Shown here: positions 57,246-64,000 of the stretch, one piece after another
Layout: each line of letters opens with the position of its first letter
Numbering within the stretch: position 1 is the stretch's first letter
Assembly (NCBI GenBank): GCA_944323695.1
Contig: CALUTI010000003.1
Location: 1 to 64,000, forward strand
Length of the DNA stretch: 64,000 nt
Reading direction: 5' to 3'
DNA from: Candidatus Gastranaerophilales bacterium
GTDB lineage: Bacteria; Cyanobacteriota; Vampirovibrionia; Gastranaerophilales; Gastranaerophilaceae
Position numbers and translations under genes: made by a program
The notes under the pieces: model-generated
What the model was told of the DNA's origin: nothing
The model's database searches: none
The model's input: only the letters and a program-made list of their open reading frames with translations

Positions 57246-58256
57246 CTATAAAACTTTCAAAAATTCTCTTGCGGCTTTTTCAGGATTTTCCGCATTAATA
57301 ATTGCCCTTACAACAGCAATTTTCTTTGCACCGCAATCAACAACATCCTGAACATTATCCAAATCAATCCCTCCGATTGCAAAAGCCGGAATTTGAATAT
57401 TTTCACTAACCCATTTTACATATTCCAACCCGACAGACTGCCGTCCGGGTTTTGTCGGAGTAGTGAATACAGGTCCCATACCAATGTAATCCGCACCGTC
57501 CGCAACAGCTTTTTGTGCCTGTTCCGGCGCATGGGTTGAGACGCCTACTATTGCGTTATGTCCGAGAATTTCTCTTGCAGATGCAACATCCATATCATCC
57601 TGACCCAAATGGACACCATCGGCTTCCAAAACATAGGCTATATCAACACGGTCATTTACAATGAAGGTTGCACCGTATTCCGCGCAGAGCAGTTTAACTT
57701 TTCTACCGAGTTCTATAATTTTGTTTGCGGGCATATTTTTTTCTCTGAGCTGTAAAATATCTACCCCGCCTTTTAAAGCTGAGGCAACAGCATCTAAAAA
57801 TAAATCCTCCGAGTCAAATTTGTCAGAATTTGTCACAAGGTAAAGTTTTTTATCTGCAAGCATTAATTTGTTATATTTTTCCTTCAACTTATCCCACATG
57901 ATTTTCTCCAAAGTATAAGATTTATAACGCAAATTTTCCAATGTTTCAAAATTTTCAGGACTATATTCCGCCAAAACCCTCAAAACCTGCTGCAAACGCT
58001 TAATATTAGCCTTAAAAATTGTTTCAATTCCTGAACGTTTGTCAGGATTTTTAATACAAACACCAACGTCACCTTCGGTATCGCGGGACAAAAGCAGCGC
58101 ATTATAATCGTTTTCCTGAACCTTATTCAAATCATGCCTGATAAGCTTCAGTTCTTCGGAAATTTCTTTATCCTCAAGCAAAAATCTTGAAATTTCTTCC
58201 AATACTCTCAGCGCCTCACAGCCCCTGTTTAAATTTGCATCAATAATACGTTTCAT
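57246..58256 (-). CDS. thiE: Thiamine-phosphate synthase, cyanobacterial two-domain type
   Basis: 336 residues from MKRIIDANLNRGCEALRVLEE. The N-terminal ~130 residues form the helical domain found only in cyanobacterial-type ThiE; the C-terminal part is the TIM barrel with ILQLREKN, FIVNDRVDIA, GVHLGQDDM, GVSTHAPEQ, YIGMGPVFTTPTKPG and FAIGGI. It joins HMP-PP and thiazole phosphate to thiamine phosphate. No ribosome-binding site is seen; TATAAT lies six bases before the ATG, as in the peptidase gene at 55081, so the message may be leaderless. Confidence 0.93.
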   Translation of the reverse strand: MKRIIDANLNRGCEALRVLEEISRFLLEDKEISEELKLIRHDLNKVQENDYNALLLSRDTEGDVGVCIKNPDKRSGIETIFKANIKRLQQVLRVLAEYSPENFETLENLRYKSYTLEKIMWDKLKEKYNKLMLADKKLYLVTNSDKFDSEDLFLDAVASALKGGVDILQLREKNMPANKIIELGRKVKLLCAEYGATFIVNDRVDIAYVLEADGVHLGQDDMDVASAREILGHNAIVGVSTHAPEQAQKAVADGADYIGMGPVFTTPTKPGRQSVGLEYVKWVSENIQIPAFAIGGIDLDNVQDVVDCGAKKIAVVRAIINAENPEKAAREFLKVL

Positions 58257-58384
58257 AAAATTATTATAGCCTAAACACAAAGCTTTTGTCGTTACATATC
58301 TTTACAATATTAAAAAATCAGTAAATTATGACGAATTTAAAAACTTTATATAAATAAGGTAATGTGTAATCGGAGAATTAGGTT

Positions 58385-58801
58385 ATGGATTTTGAAAATA
58401 TGATGACAACTCCTGTAATATATCAGGACATTCCAAGCAGTTTTATGATGAACCCGATGCCAATGATGCCAATGTACGGTGCATATCCGTATTATGGTGT
58501 ATCACCAATGAAGCCTGTTTTAAACAATGATAAATTTCAAAAAATTGAAGAAAAAAATAAAGAAACAAATCATACAATAAGAAATACAGCCATTATCGGC
58601 GGTATTGCGACAGCCGCACTGCTGCTTTTAAGCAAAAAATTCAAAGCACCAAAGATTAATTTGCCAAAATTAGGTCCTAAGATTCAAGCAGGCTGGAATC
58701 ATATTAAAACAGCAGGCACAAACTGTTTAGCAAAGGTAAAACAAGGTGCGACAAACGGCTGGAACGCGTTAAAGGGTTTATTTAATAAAGGAACCCCATA
58801 A
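58385..58801 (+). CDS. Small hypothetical membrane protein, Met/Pro/Tyr-rich N terminus
   Basis: 138 residues. A Met/Pro/Tyr-rich N-terminal part (FMMNPMPMMPMYGAYPYYG), a charged stretch, one hydrophobic helix (AIIGGIATAALLLLS, about 70-84) and a basic, Gly/Ala-rich C terminus with amphipathic repeats (GWNHIKTAG, GWNALKG). Not recognised. CGGAGAATTAGGTT precedes the ATG. It shares no operon with neighbours; YajQ follows after 76 bases. Confidence 0.6.
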   Translation: MDFENMMTTPVIYQDIPSSFMMNPMPMMPMYGAYPYYGVSPMKPVLNNDKFQKIEEKNKETNHTIRNTAIIGGIATAALLLLSKKFKAPKINLPKLGPKIQAGWNHIKTAGTNCLAKVKQGATNGWNALKGLFNKGTP

Positions 58802-58877
58802 AAATATACATTCCCCTTTAAGGTAAGAATTCAATTCTTACCTTTTTTATGTTATAATTTGCAAAAAGGGGGTTATT

Positions 58878-59378
58878 ATGGCAAAAGATTGCAGTTTTGA
58901 TGTAGTATCGGAATTTGACAGACAGGAGCTTGTAAACGCTGTTGATCAGGTAAAAAGAGAAGTTTCCTCAAGATTTGACCTGAAGGATTCCGGCTCTGAT
59001 ATAAATTTGGATGCTGACAAATCCATAACCATAACTACAAAAGACGAGACAAAATTACGTAACATTTATGACATCTTGCAGTCAAAACTCGTAAAAAGAA
59101 ACCTGAGTATAAGAATTTTGGACGCACAACCTGTTGAAAATGCTCTCGGCGGGAATGTTCGACAGGTTTATAAACTAAAAAAAGGTTTGACACCTGAACT
59201 TGCAAAAAAAATCTCAGCTGATATTAAAGATATGAAGATGAAAGTTCAGCCATCAATACAAGGCGACAGCGTAAGAGTTTCCGGCAAAGACAAGGATGAT
59301 TTACAAAAGGTAATCCAAATGCTTCGCCAAAACGAAGATAAATACGATTACCCGCTGCAATTTACAAATTACAGATAA
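58878..59378 (+). CDS. yajQ: YajQ-family nucleotide-binding protein
   Basis: 166 residues. FDVVSEFDRQELVNAVDQVK, SRFDLKD and the C-terminal VRVSGKDKDDLQ and LQFTNYR are the standard sequence of the YajQ (DUF520) family, known in some bacteria to bind cyclic-di-GMP. Role here unknown. AAAGGGGG precedes the ATG. Ends at a strong terminator. Confidence 0.95.
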   Translation: MAKDCSFDVVSEFDRQELVNAVDQVKREVSSRFDLKDSGSDINLDADKSITITTKDETKLRNIYDILQSKLVKRNLSIRILDAQPVENALGGNVRQVYKLKKGLTPELAKKISADIKDMKMKVQPSIQGDSVRVSGKDKDDLQKVIQMLRQNEDKYDYPLQFTNYR

Positions 59379-59405
59379 TAAAAGCCGGTTTACAAACCGG
59401 CTTTC
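59379..59405. terminator. Bidirectional intrinsic terminator (AAGCCGGTTT type)
   Basis: AAAGCCGGTTTACAAACCGG with T-run between the convergent yajQ and prepilin G genes. Confidence 0.88.
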
Positions 59406-59407
59406 TG

Positions 59408-60585
59408 TTAATCAGAACACTTGTGCTTTCCGTCCCACGAAAGATCATCACAGTGCAGATAATCTAAATTCTGATGTTCAATTACCCAAGCCGTGCAGGA
59501 TTCACAATAGCCATAGCATTTTTTGCGGTTGCAATTACTCAGCGGATCGTCCACTCTGATTTCGTTGCCGTCTTCATCTTCCGCTTTGTATTTCAAGCCG
59601 GGATAACCATAAGGAATTACACCATTATCCGTAAAAATAAAAGTAAACAAATCCCGACCTGCAACATTCGGGCCGGACAAACCATTCACATCAACAACAG
59701 CGGTACCGAATGCCCAATTATTACTGCTAAAGCCTTCCCGTTCAGACATATACCTATAATTATTACCATAACTGTAAAATAACACGCTTGAACCGTCTGA
59801 CAACACGGCTTTGGTATGTCCTGCATTAGAACCGTAATTTCCTGATGGTGAGACATCAGATAATGCACGACCATCTATTAGGCCGTACCCGTCTGCCATA
59901 CAGCCTTCTGCCTGTATACAAGTTTTATTTAAACGCATATATGGCTCTAATTTTTCAAACAAAACAACACTTGCAGCCGAAGAACCGGCGGGATAAGACC
60001 ATTTTGAACCAACACCGTTTTCAACCGTTGCCATTTTATAAGCCTGACTGAGGGTAGAATAAGCTTTTTTTAATGCCGTTACAGTCTGTTTTTCCTGATA
60101 ATTCGCGATGAGCGTCGGAATTGTCATCGCCGCCACCACACCGATTATGCCGAGGGTGATTAAAACTTCCGCCAGAGTAAACGCAACACGACGAATGTTG
60201 TCTGACATGTCTACGTGCGTAGCACCCTCGGCTAAGGTGAAGGCGGCTTTCTTTTTAAAGTCGTTAAGACGATAAGACGTTAGGACGTTAAGTTCTTTTC
60301 TGTGAGCTTCGCTCACAAAATTTTCCCTCCCGCCCTTGAGGGGGAGGGTTAGGGTGGGGGGCATTCTCTTCGTCACAGTTGCAAGATCCTGAAACAAGTT
60401 CAGGATGACAGACTCACTTCGACCGCAACTATGTTGGTCGACATTTCTGTTACAAATCTTCCTTCTTAGTGCCTTAGTATCATAGTATCTTAGTATCTTT
60501 ACTAAACCAATACCACCAAAACCCTTGGTAAATCTACTTAGAGGAGACGCCCCCCCCCGTTTTGGAAAATTTTTTCATTTTTCAT
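59408..60585 (-). CDS. Prepilin-like protein G (LSWDGKHKC family), out of frame at a G9 tract, with octamer array
   Basis: ATG 60585 follows AAGGAGAAAAAGCTT. Ten G open 392 codons: a leader, GGGASPLSRFTKGF, an octamer-repeat segment, several dispersed palindromes, the segment VSEAHRKELNVLTSYRLN, a doubled prepilin motif (AFTLAEGATHVDMSDN then VAFTLAEVLITLG) and a cysteine-rich head like that of F, ending NLDYLHCDDLSWDGKHKCSD. As assembled it stops at TAA. The ~70 residues before the head match those of prepilin C almost exactly although the heads are unrelated. Confidence 0.84.
60465..60504. repeat. Octamer tandem array inside prepilin G
   Basis: Five 8-base units: CTTAGTGC, CTTAGTAT, CATAGTAT, CTTAGTAT, CTTTACTA. 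It lies in the translated part between the G tract and the prepilin site. Loss or gain of one unit shifts the frame by two bases, so this is a possible second switch. Confidence 0.75.
60550..60558 (-). repeat. Homopolymer tract of prepilin G (9 G on coding strand)
   Basis: AAC plus nine G plus CGT CTC CTC TAA; ten G open the frame. Confidence 0.8.
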
Positions 60586-60604
60586 AAGCTTTTTCTCCTT
60601 CTTG

Positions 60605-61204
60605 TTATCTAACCTTGTTTTCTTCACCACGAATTAATCGCCCAATATTTTCTCTGTGTAAATATATTATATACAAAGCACCCAATGCGCAATAGCAAAT
60701 ATATGCCACAGGTTCCTTGAAATACCACATTAAAAACGGCGATATGAATAATGCGATTATAGAACCTAAAGAAACATATTTTGAAAAATACGTAATAACA
60801 GCCCAAACCGCAGCAATAATTAAACCGACCAGCCAATTAAGCGCCAGAATAGTTCCGACACCTGATGCAACTGATTTCCCGCCTGTAAATTTCAAAAATA
60901 TTGATTTACTGTGACCGACTATAACCGCAACAGCAGCTAATACAGGCAGCAAGCCGATTCCTGCAAATGATGTTGCAAAAATTTTCGCCAGCAAAACAGG
61001 CAGTGCACCTTTAATCGCATCTAAAATCATCACGGCGAAAAACCATTTTTTGCCCATAACTCTTTTAACATTAGTTGCACCGGTTGATCCTGAACCTATT
61101 GTTCGGATATCCTGTCCGGTAAAAGCTTTTACAACAATATACCCTGTAGGAATTGATCCTATCAAATACGCCGCTAAAATTACGATTATTACTTCCAAAA
61201 TCAT
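60605..61204 (-). CDS. plsY: Acyl-phosphate:glycerol-3-phosphate acyltransferase PlsY
   Basis: 199 residues with five expected membrane helices. LIGSIPTGYIVVK, the GSGSTGATNVKRVMGKKW segment and GHSKSIFLKFTGGKSVASG are the three conserved PlsY motifs. It makes lysophosphatidic acid, the first step of phospholipid synthesis. AAAAAGGAAAAGCGG precedes the ATG. It lies 20 bases upstream of the start of prepilin G in the same direction, so its transcript may run into that gene. Confidence 0.96.
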   Translation of the reverse strand: MILEVIIVILAAYLIGSIPTGYIVVKAFTGQDIRTIGSGSTGATNVKRVMGKKWFFAVMILDAIKGALPVLLAKIFATSFAGIGLLPVLAAVAVIVGHSKSIFLKFTGGKSVASGVGTILALNWLVGLIIAAVWAVITYFSKYVSLGSIIALFISPFLMWYFKEPVAYICYCALGALYIIYLHRENIGRLIRGEENKVR

Positions 61205-61418
61205 CCGCTTTTCCTTTTTCTATTTAATTATAACACAAAAGTAATATTACGAAACACTTTACATCCTTTTTATATATTTTTAATATAAAATATAAATAAA
61301 AAACTTAAAAAATAAATATAATTACAAAACTTAATAATCACGCAAAAATTTTTATGTTTAAATATTAATACTAAGGAGTTACTATAAAGAATTTTCAGAA
61401 AGGACATAGGTAAATTCT

Positions 61419-64000
61419 ATGAAAAATTTGAGTAAACGTAAGCTACTTGCAGCTATACTCAGCGTAAGCTTTGCTATGCAGCAATCAGCCCTCTTAAGTG
61501 TTTATGCCACAGATATCACCGGCATTACCGGAGATAACGGCATCTATAACATTCACCCTTCGGATATCAAAGGTGATACCGGCTTCAGACAATATGAGAA
61601 CTTCAATTTAAGCCAGGGAGATATTGCAAACCTTATTTTTAAATACGGTGCAGAAAATGTTTCAAAATTTATTAACCTTGTAGATAACCAAATTAATATT
61701 AACGGTATCGTTAATTCAATGAGAGATAACCAATTTTATAACGGTCATGCAATATTCATTTCACCAAACGGTATGGTCGTAGGTGCAAGCGGTGTTCTGA
61801 ATGTAGGGGCATTATCCGTACTTACACCGTCACAATCAGACTATAAAAGATATTTGGACGGCGGATTTAAAGAAGATATCTCATCACTGGAAAGAGGTAC
61901 ATCAGATGTAAAAATTGACGGTAAAGTCTTTACCAAAGGTGATATTAATATTATAGCAAGAGATGCCGCTGTAAGCTCAAAAGGTGCCTTAATTGCAGGT
62001 GTAAATAATGGACAACTTATTACAACAAACAAAGGTGCAGATATCCTTTTTGATTCATTAGTAAATACAAGTAACATAAAAACCGGCGACAAAATTGCCA
62101 TGGAAAATGGCAACATTATGATAAAAACCGACGTGCGTGACGGCGGTATAGATATCGCAGGCTTAGTAAAAAATAACGGTAAAGGTGATATTACATTAGC
62201 AAATAATGGTACAAAAAACTTGAACGTTTCCGGAAAAGTTGAAAACGCTAATGGCAATATTTCTCTTGTAAACAGACAATCTAATGTCGCAATTTCCGGT
62301 GACATGTCAAACTCCGGCGGCACGCTTTCAGTTGTAAATAACAAAGGACATTTACATTTAAAATCAACAGGCAGCATAACAAATGACGGAGAATTACGTC
62401 TGGTAAATCGCAACGGCGAAACTTTGATGGTTAACGGCAAAGTTTCAAACGACGGTAAAATACTTATTTCAAGCAATTCCGGAAAAGTATCAATCGGCGG
62501 TAAAATTGATAATAAAAACGGAACTTTAACGGTAGTAAGTAACGGTTCAGGTCTTGAAGTAACAAAAGATGCTGAAATTTCAAATAATGATGCTATTAAA
62601 ATGGCAAATACCGGTAAAGATGGCTTCACAATGAACGGTACAATTAAAAACAGCGGTTCAACAGCACTTACAAACTGGTGGGGCAATTTTAAAATCGGCG
62701 GAACAATTAACAATTCCGAAGGTAAAATGAATTTGTCAAATGCAGATTCAAAAATGACAATCACTAAAGACGCCAGAATAACAAATAATGGTGATTTGCA
62801 AATTATTAACGCAGGCAAAGACGGTTTAACAATTGACGGCAGCGTAAATAATTCAAGCACAACAAATATCCAAAACGTAAAAGGCAACTTGGATATAAAC
62901 GGTGATGTAATAAATTCAAACGGCAAATTAACCATTCAAAACAGCGGTAACGCACTTAATACCGGCAAAAATTCCACTATATCAAGCACAGCAAACACTG
63001 AAATCAAAAATTCAGGAAAAGGCGGCATGAACCTTAACGGAATGTATTTAGGCTCAGGCAATACTACAATTGATAACCAAAACGGTGACCTGAATATCAA
63101 TAATACTGTTGCACAAATCGGCAACAAGCTTGTTATTAAGAATTCCGGAAATGCTTTGAATATCAATAGCAGCGTTAAAGGTACAAAAGATGATTATATC
63201 GGTTCCGTAATAAGCAACGGTGCAGATGTAACTATTTATAACACAGGAAAAGGCGGTACAAATATTAACGGTGTTATTTCAAAAAGCAGCGATGAAACAA
63301 AAAATATTTCAATTGTAAACAGAAACGGCGGATTGAATATATTTGACGCAGACATTTTGAATACTAACGGAAATATAAGTATCTCTAATAGCGGCACCGA
63401 AGCATTAAAAATGGATGAAAATACCGTAATTGATAACAAAAACGGTCAATTGACAATCCTTAACGGTTCAGAAAAAGGTGCTCAAATTGATTCAAAAATT
63501 TCCAACAACGGAGTTACAAATATTACTAACCTTAAAGGACATATCTCAACAAATGCCATCATAACAAACAAAAATGGCAAACTTGAAATTGTTAACAACG
63601 GTTCAGGTATGACAATTGATTCCGATGCCTATATTACAAATAATACTGACGTAAAAATTGCAAATACAGGCAACGAAGGCTTGGAACTCAAGGGTAACAT
63701 TGAAAACAACGGTTCTACAGCTATTTCAAACTGGGCAGGCAAATTCAAAATAAGCGGTAAAGTTGAAAACTCAAACGGCAAAATGAATATTACAAGCGCT
63801 CAAAATAGTACAGGACTTCACTTAACCAAAGAAGGCCAGATAATTAACAATAATGACGAATTACTTGTTCAAAATACCGGAAAAGGCGGTATGATACTTG
63901 ACGGTCAGGTTAAAAATAACAGCTCAACAACTTTGTATAATACAAACGGTAATATGGAAGTTAACGGACTTGTACAAAACAAAGGTACTTTGATGATTTC
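61419..64000 (+). CDS. Large TPS-type (filamentous haemagglutinin-like) adhesin, N-terminal part
   Basis: Open from ATG 61419 to the right edge (860 codons, incomplete). A signal peptide (KRKLLAAILSVSFAMQQSALLSVYA) is followed by a two-partner-secretion domain: INLVDNQININGIVNS, HAIFISPNGMVVGASGVLNVGALS. From about residue 150 on come many beta-helix repeats of ~20-25 residues with N-x-G and NNG/NSGKG turns, such as IKNSGSTAL, NNGDLQI, NAGKDGLTIDG, ending unfinished. Likely a surface adhesin or exoprotein secreted by a TpsB-like partner, which is not seen in this window. AAAGGAC weakly precedes the ATG. Minus-strand open frames across it are shadows. Confidence 0.88.
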   Translation, partial: MKNLSKRKLLAAILSVSFAMQQSALLSVYATDITGITGDNGIYNIHPSDIKGDTGFRQYENFNLSQGDIANLIFKYGAENVSKFINLVDNQININGIVNSMRDNQFYNGHAIFISPNGMVVGASGVLNVGALSVLTPSQSDYKRYLDGGFKEDISSLERGTSDVKIDGKVFTKGDINIIARDAAVSSKGALIAGVNNGQLITTNKGADILFDSLVNTSNIKTGDKIAMENGNIMIKTDVRDGGIDIAGLVKNNGKGDITLANNGTKNLNVSGKVENANGNISLVNRQSNVAISGDMSNSGGTLSVVNNKGHLHLKSTGSITNDGELRLVNRNGETLMVNGKVSNDGKILISSNSGKVSIGGKIDNKNGTLTVVSNGSGLEVTKDAEISNNDAIKMANTGKDGFTMNGTIKNSGSTALTNWWGNFKIGGTINNSEGKMNLSNADSKMTITKDARITNNGDLQIINAGKDGLTIDGSVNNSSTTNIQNVKGNLDINGDVINSNGKLTIQNSGNALNTGKNSTISSTANTEIKNSGKGGMNLNGMYLGSGNTTIDNQNGDLNINNTVAQIGNKLVIKNSGNALNINSSVKGTKDDYIGSVISNGADVTIYNTGKGGTNINGVISKSSDETKNISIVNRNGGLNIFDADILNTNGNISISNSGTEALKMDENTVIDNKNGQLTILNGSEKGAQIDSKISNNGVTNITNLKGHISTNAIITNKNGKLEIVNNGSGMTIDSDAYITNNTDVKIANTGNEGLELKGNIENNGSTAISNWAGKFKISGKVENSNGKMNITSAQNSTGLHLTKEGQIINNNDELLVQNTGKGGMILDGQVKNNSSTTLYNTNGNMEVNGLVQNKGTLMI

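Noticed and set aside
17520..60585. Diversity-generating retroelement as the cause of pilin variation
   Set aside because: No reverse transcriptase, template repeat or adenine-directed variability is visible; variation here is in tract length and inserted repeats.
17520..60585. The seven tract-bearing genes as plain pseudogenes
   Set aside because: Each has one single frame error at the homopolymer, intact start signals and an intact downstream frame with conserved cysteines; decayed genes would show scattered lesions.
61841..62935. Long minus-strand open frame of 364 codons
   Set aside because: It is the antisense of the repetitive adhesin gene, where Asn/Gly/Thr-rich codons leave the opposite strand open; it has no start signals.

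Overview
The window is an AT-rich bacterial chromosome segment, most likely from an uncultured gut lineage of the non-photosynthetic cyanobacterial relatives (Gastranaerophilales, Vampirovibrionophyceae, formerly Melainabacteria). Support comes from a Ycf45-type R3H ATPase and a cyanobacterial-type two-domain ThiE, an outer membrane implied by LptB/LptG, ManC and a two-partner-secretion-type adhesin, an anaerobic 2-oxoacid:ferredoxin oxidoreductase operon, and many prepilins with the N-terminal signature AFTLAEVLITLG. This placement is inference; only the first ~69 bases of the 16S rRNA are present.

Layout. 1-850: 5' end of a 16S rRNA gene on the minus strand with its long leader and promoter. 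0.8-10.8 kb: small secreted and hypothetical proteins, a lytic transglycosylase, MutL, a PiT-like transporter and an orphan DNA methyltransferase. 11-17.4 kb: Ycf45, TPR proteins, QueH and a VKOR-DsbA fusion. 17.5-25 kb: three prepilin-like genes around fusA. 25-31.3 kb: pheT, an SH3-like secreted protein, rplI, then a UroD/MetE-like protein, a CooC-like ATPase and FolD. 31.3-32.7 kb: a small coiled-coil protein and a prepilin. 32.8-38 kb: the alpha operon infA-rpmJ-rpsM-rpsK-rpsD-rpoA-rplQ-truA-rplM-rpsI. 38-45.3 kb: LepB, a polyprenyl synthase, a prepilin, lptB-lptG-NAGPA, and a further prepilin. 45.3-48 kb: korDABC. 48-54 kb: a 1517-residue coiled-coil protein and a GlcD-like oxidase. 54-61.2 kb: prepilin, ImmA/IrrE-like peptidase, ManC, ThiE, YajQ, prepilin, PlsY. 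61.4-64 kb: the start of a large TPS adhesin that runs off the window.

The most striking content is a dispersed family of eight prepilin-like genes. Seven of them carry a homopolymer of 8-11 G (or C in one case) within the first 10-16 codons, between a ribosome-binding site plus ATG and the prepilin hydrophobic segment. In this assembly all seven are exactly one base out of frame: six are one base short and one is one base long. In every case a total of ten bases at that position would give an open reading frame through the tract, a variable segment built of dispersed palindromic repeats, and the prepilin. The eighth gene has the tract broken into GGCGGCGGG and is in frame. This looks like a phase-variable, mosaic pilin/pseudopilin repertoire. 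Transcriptional slippage, -1 ribosomal frameshifting or systematic homopolymer miscalls are the alternatives. Conventional gene calling would report these proteins without their prepilin leader.

The disulfide-forming VKOR-DsbA fusion could serve the cysteine-rich pilins, and the Lpt system, ManC and the adhesin complete a surface-focused gene set. No pilus motor, prepilin peptidase, CRISPR array, integrase, transposase or tRNA gene was recognised in the window.
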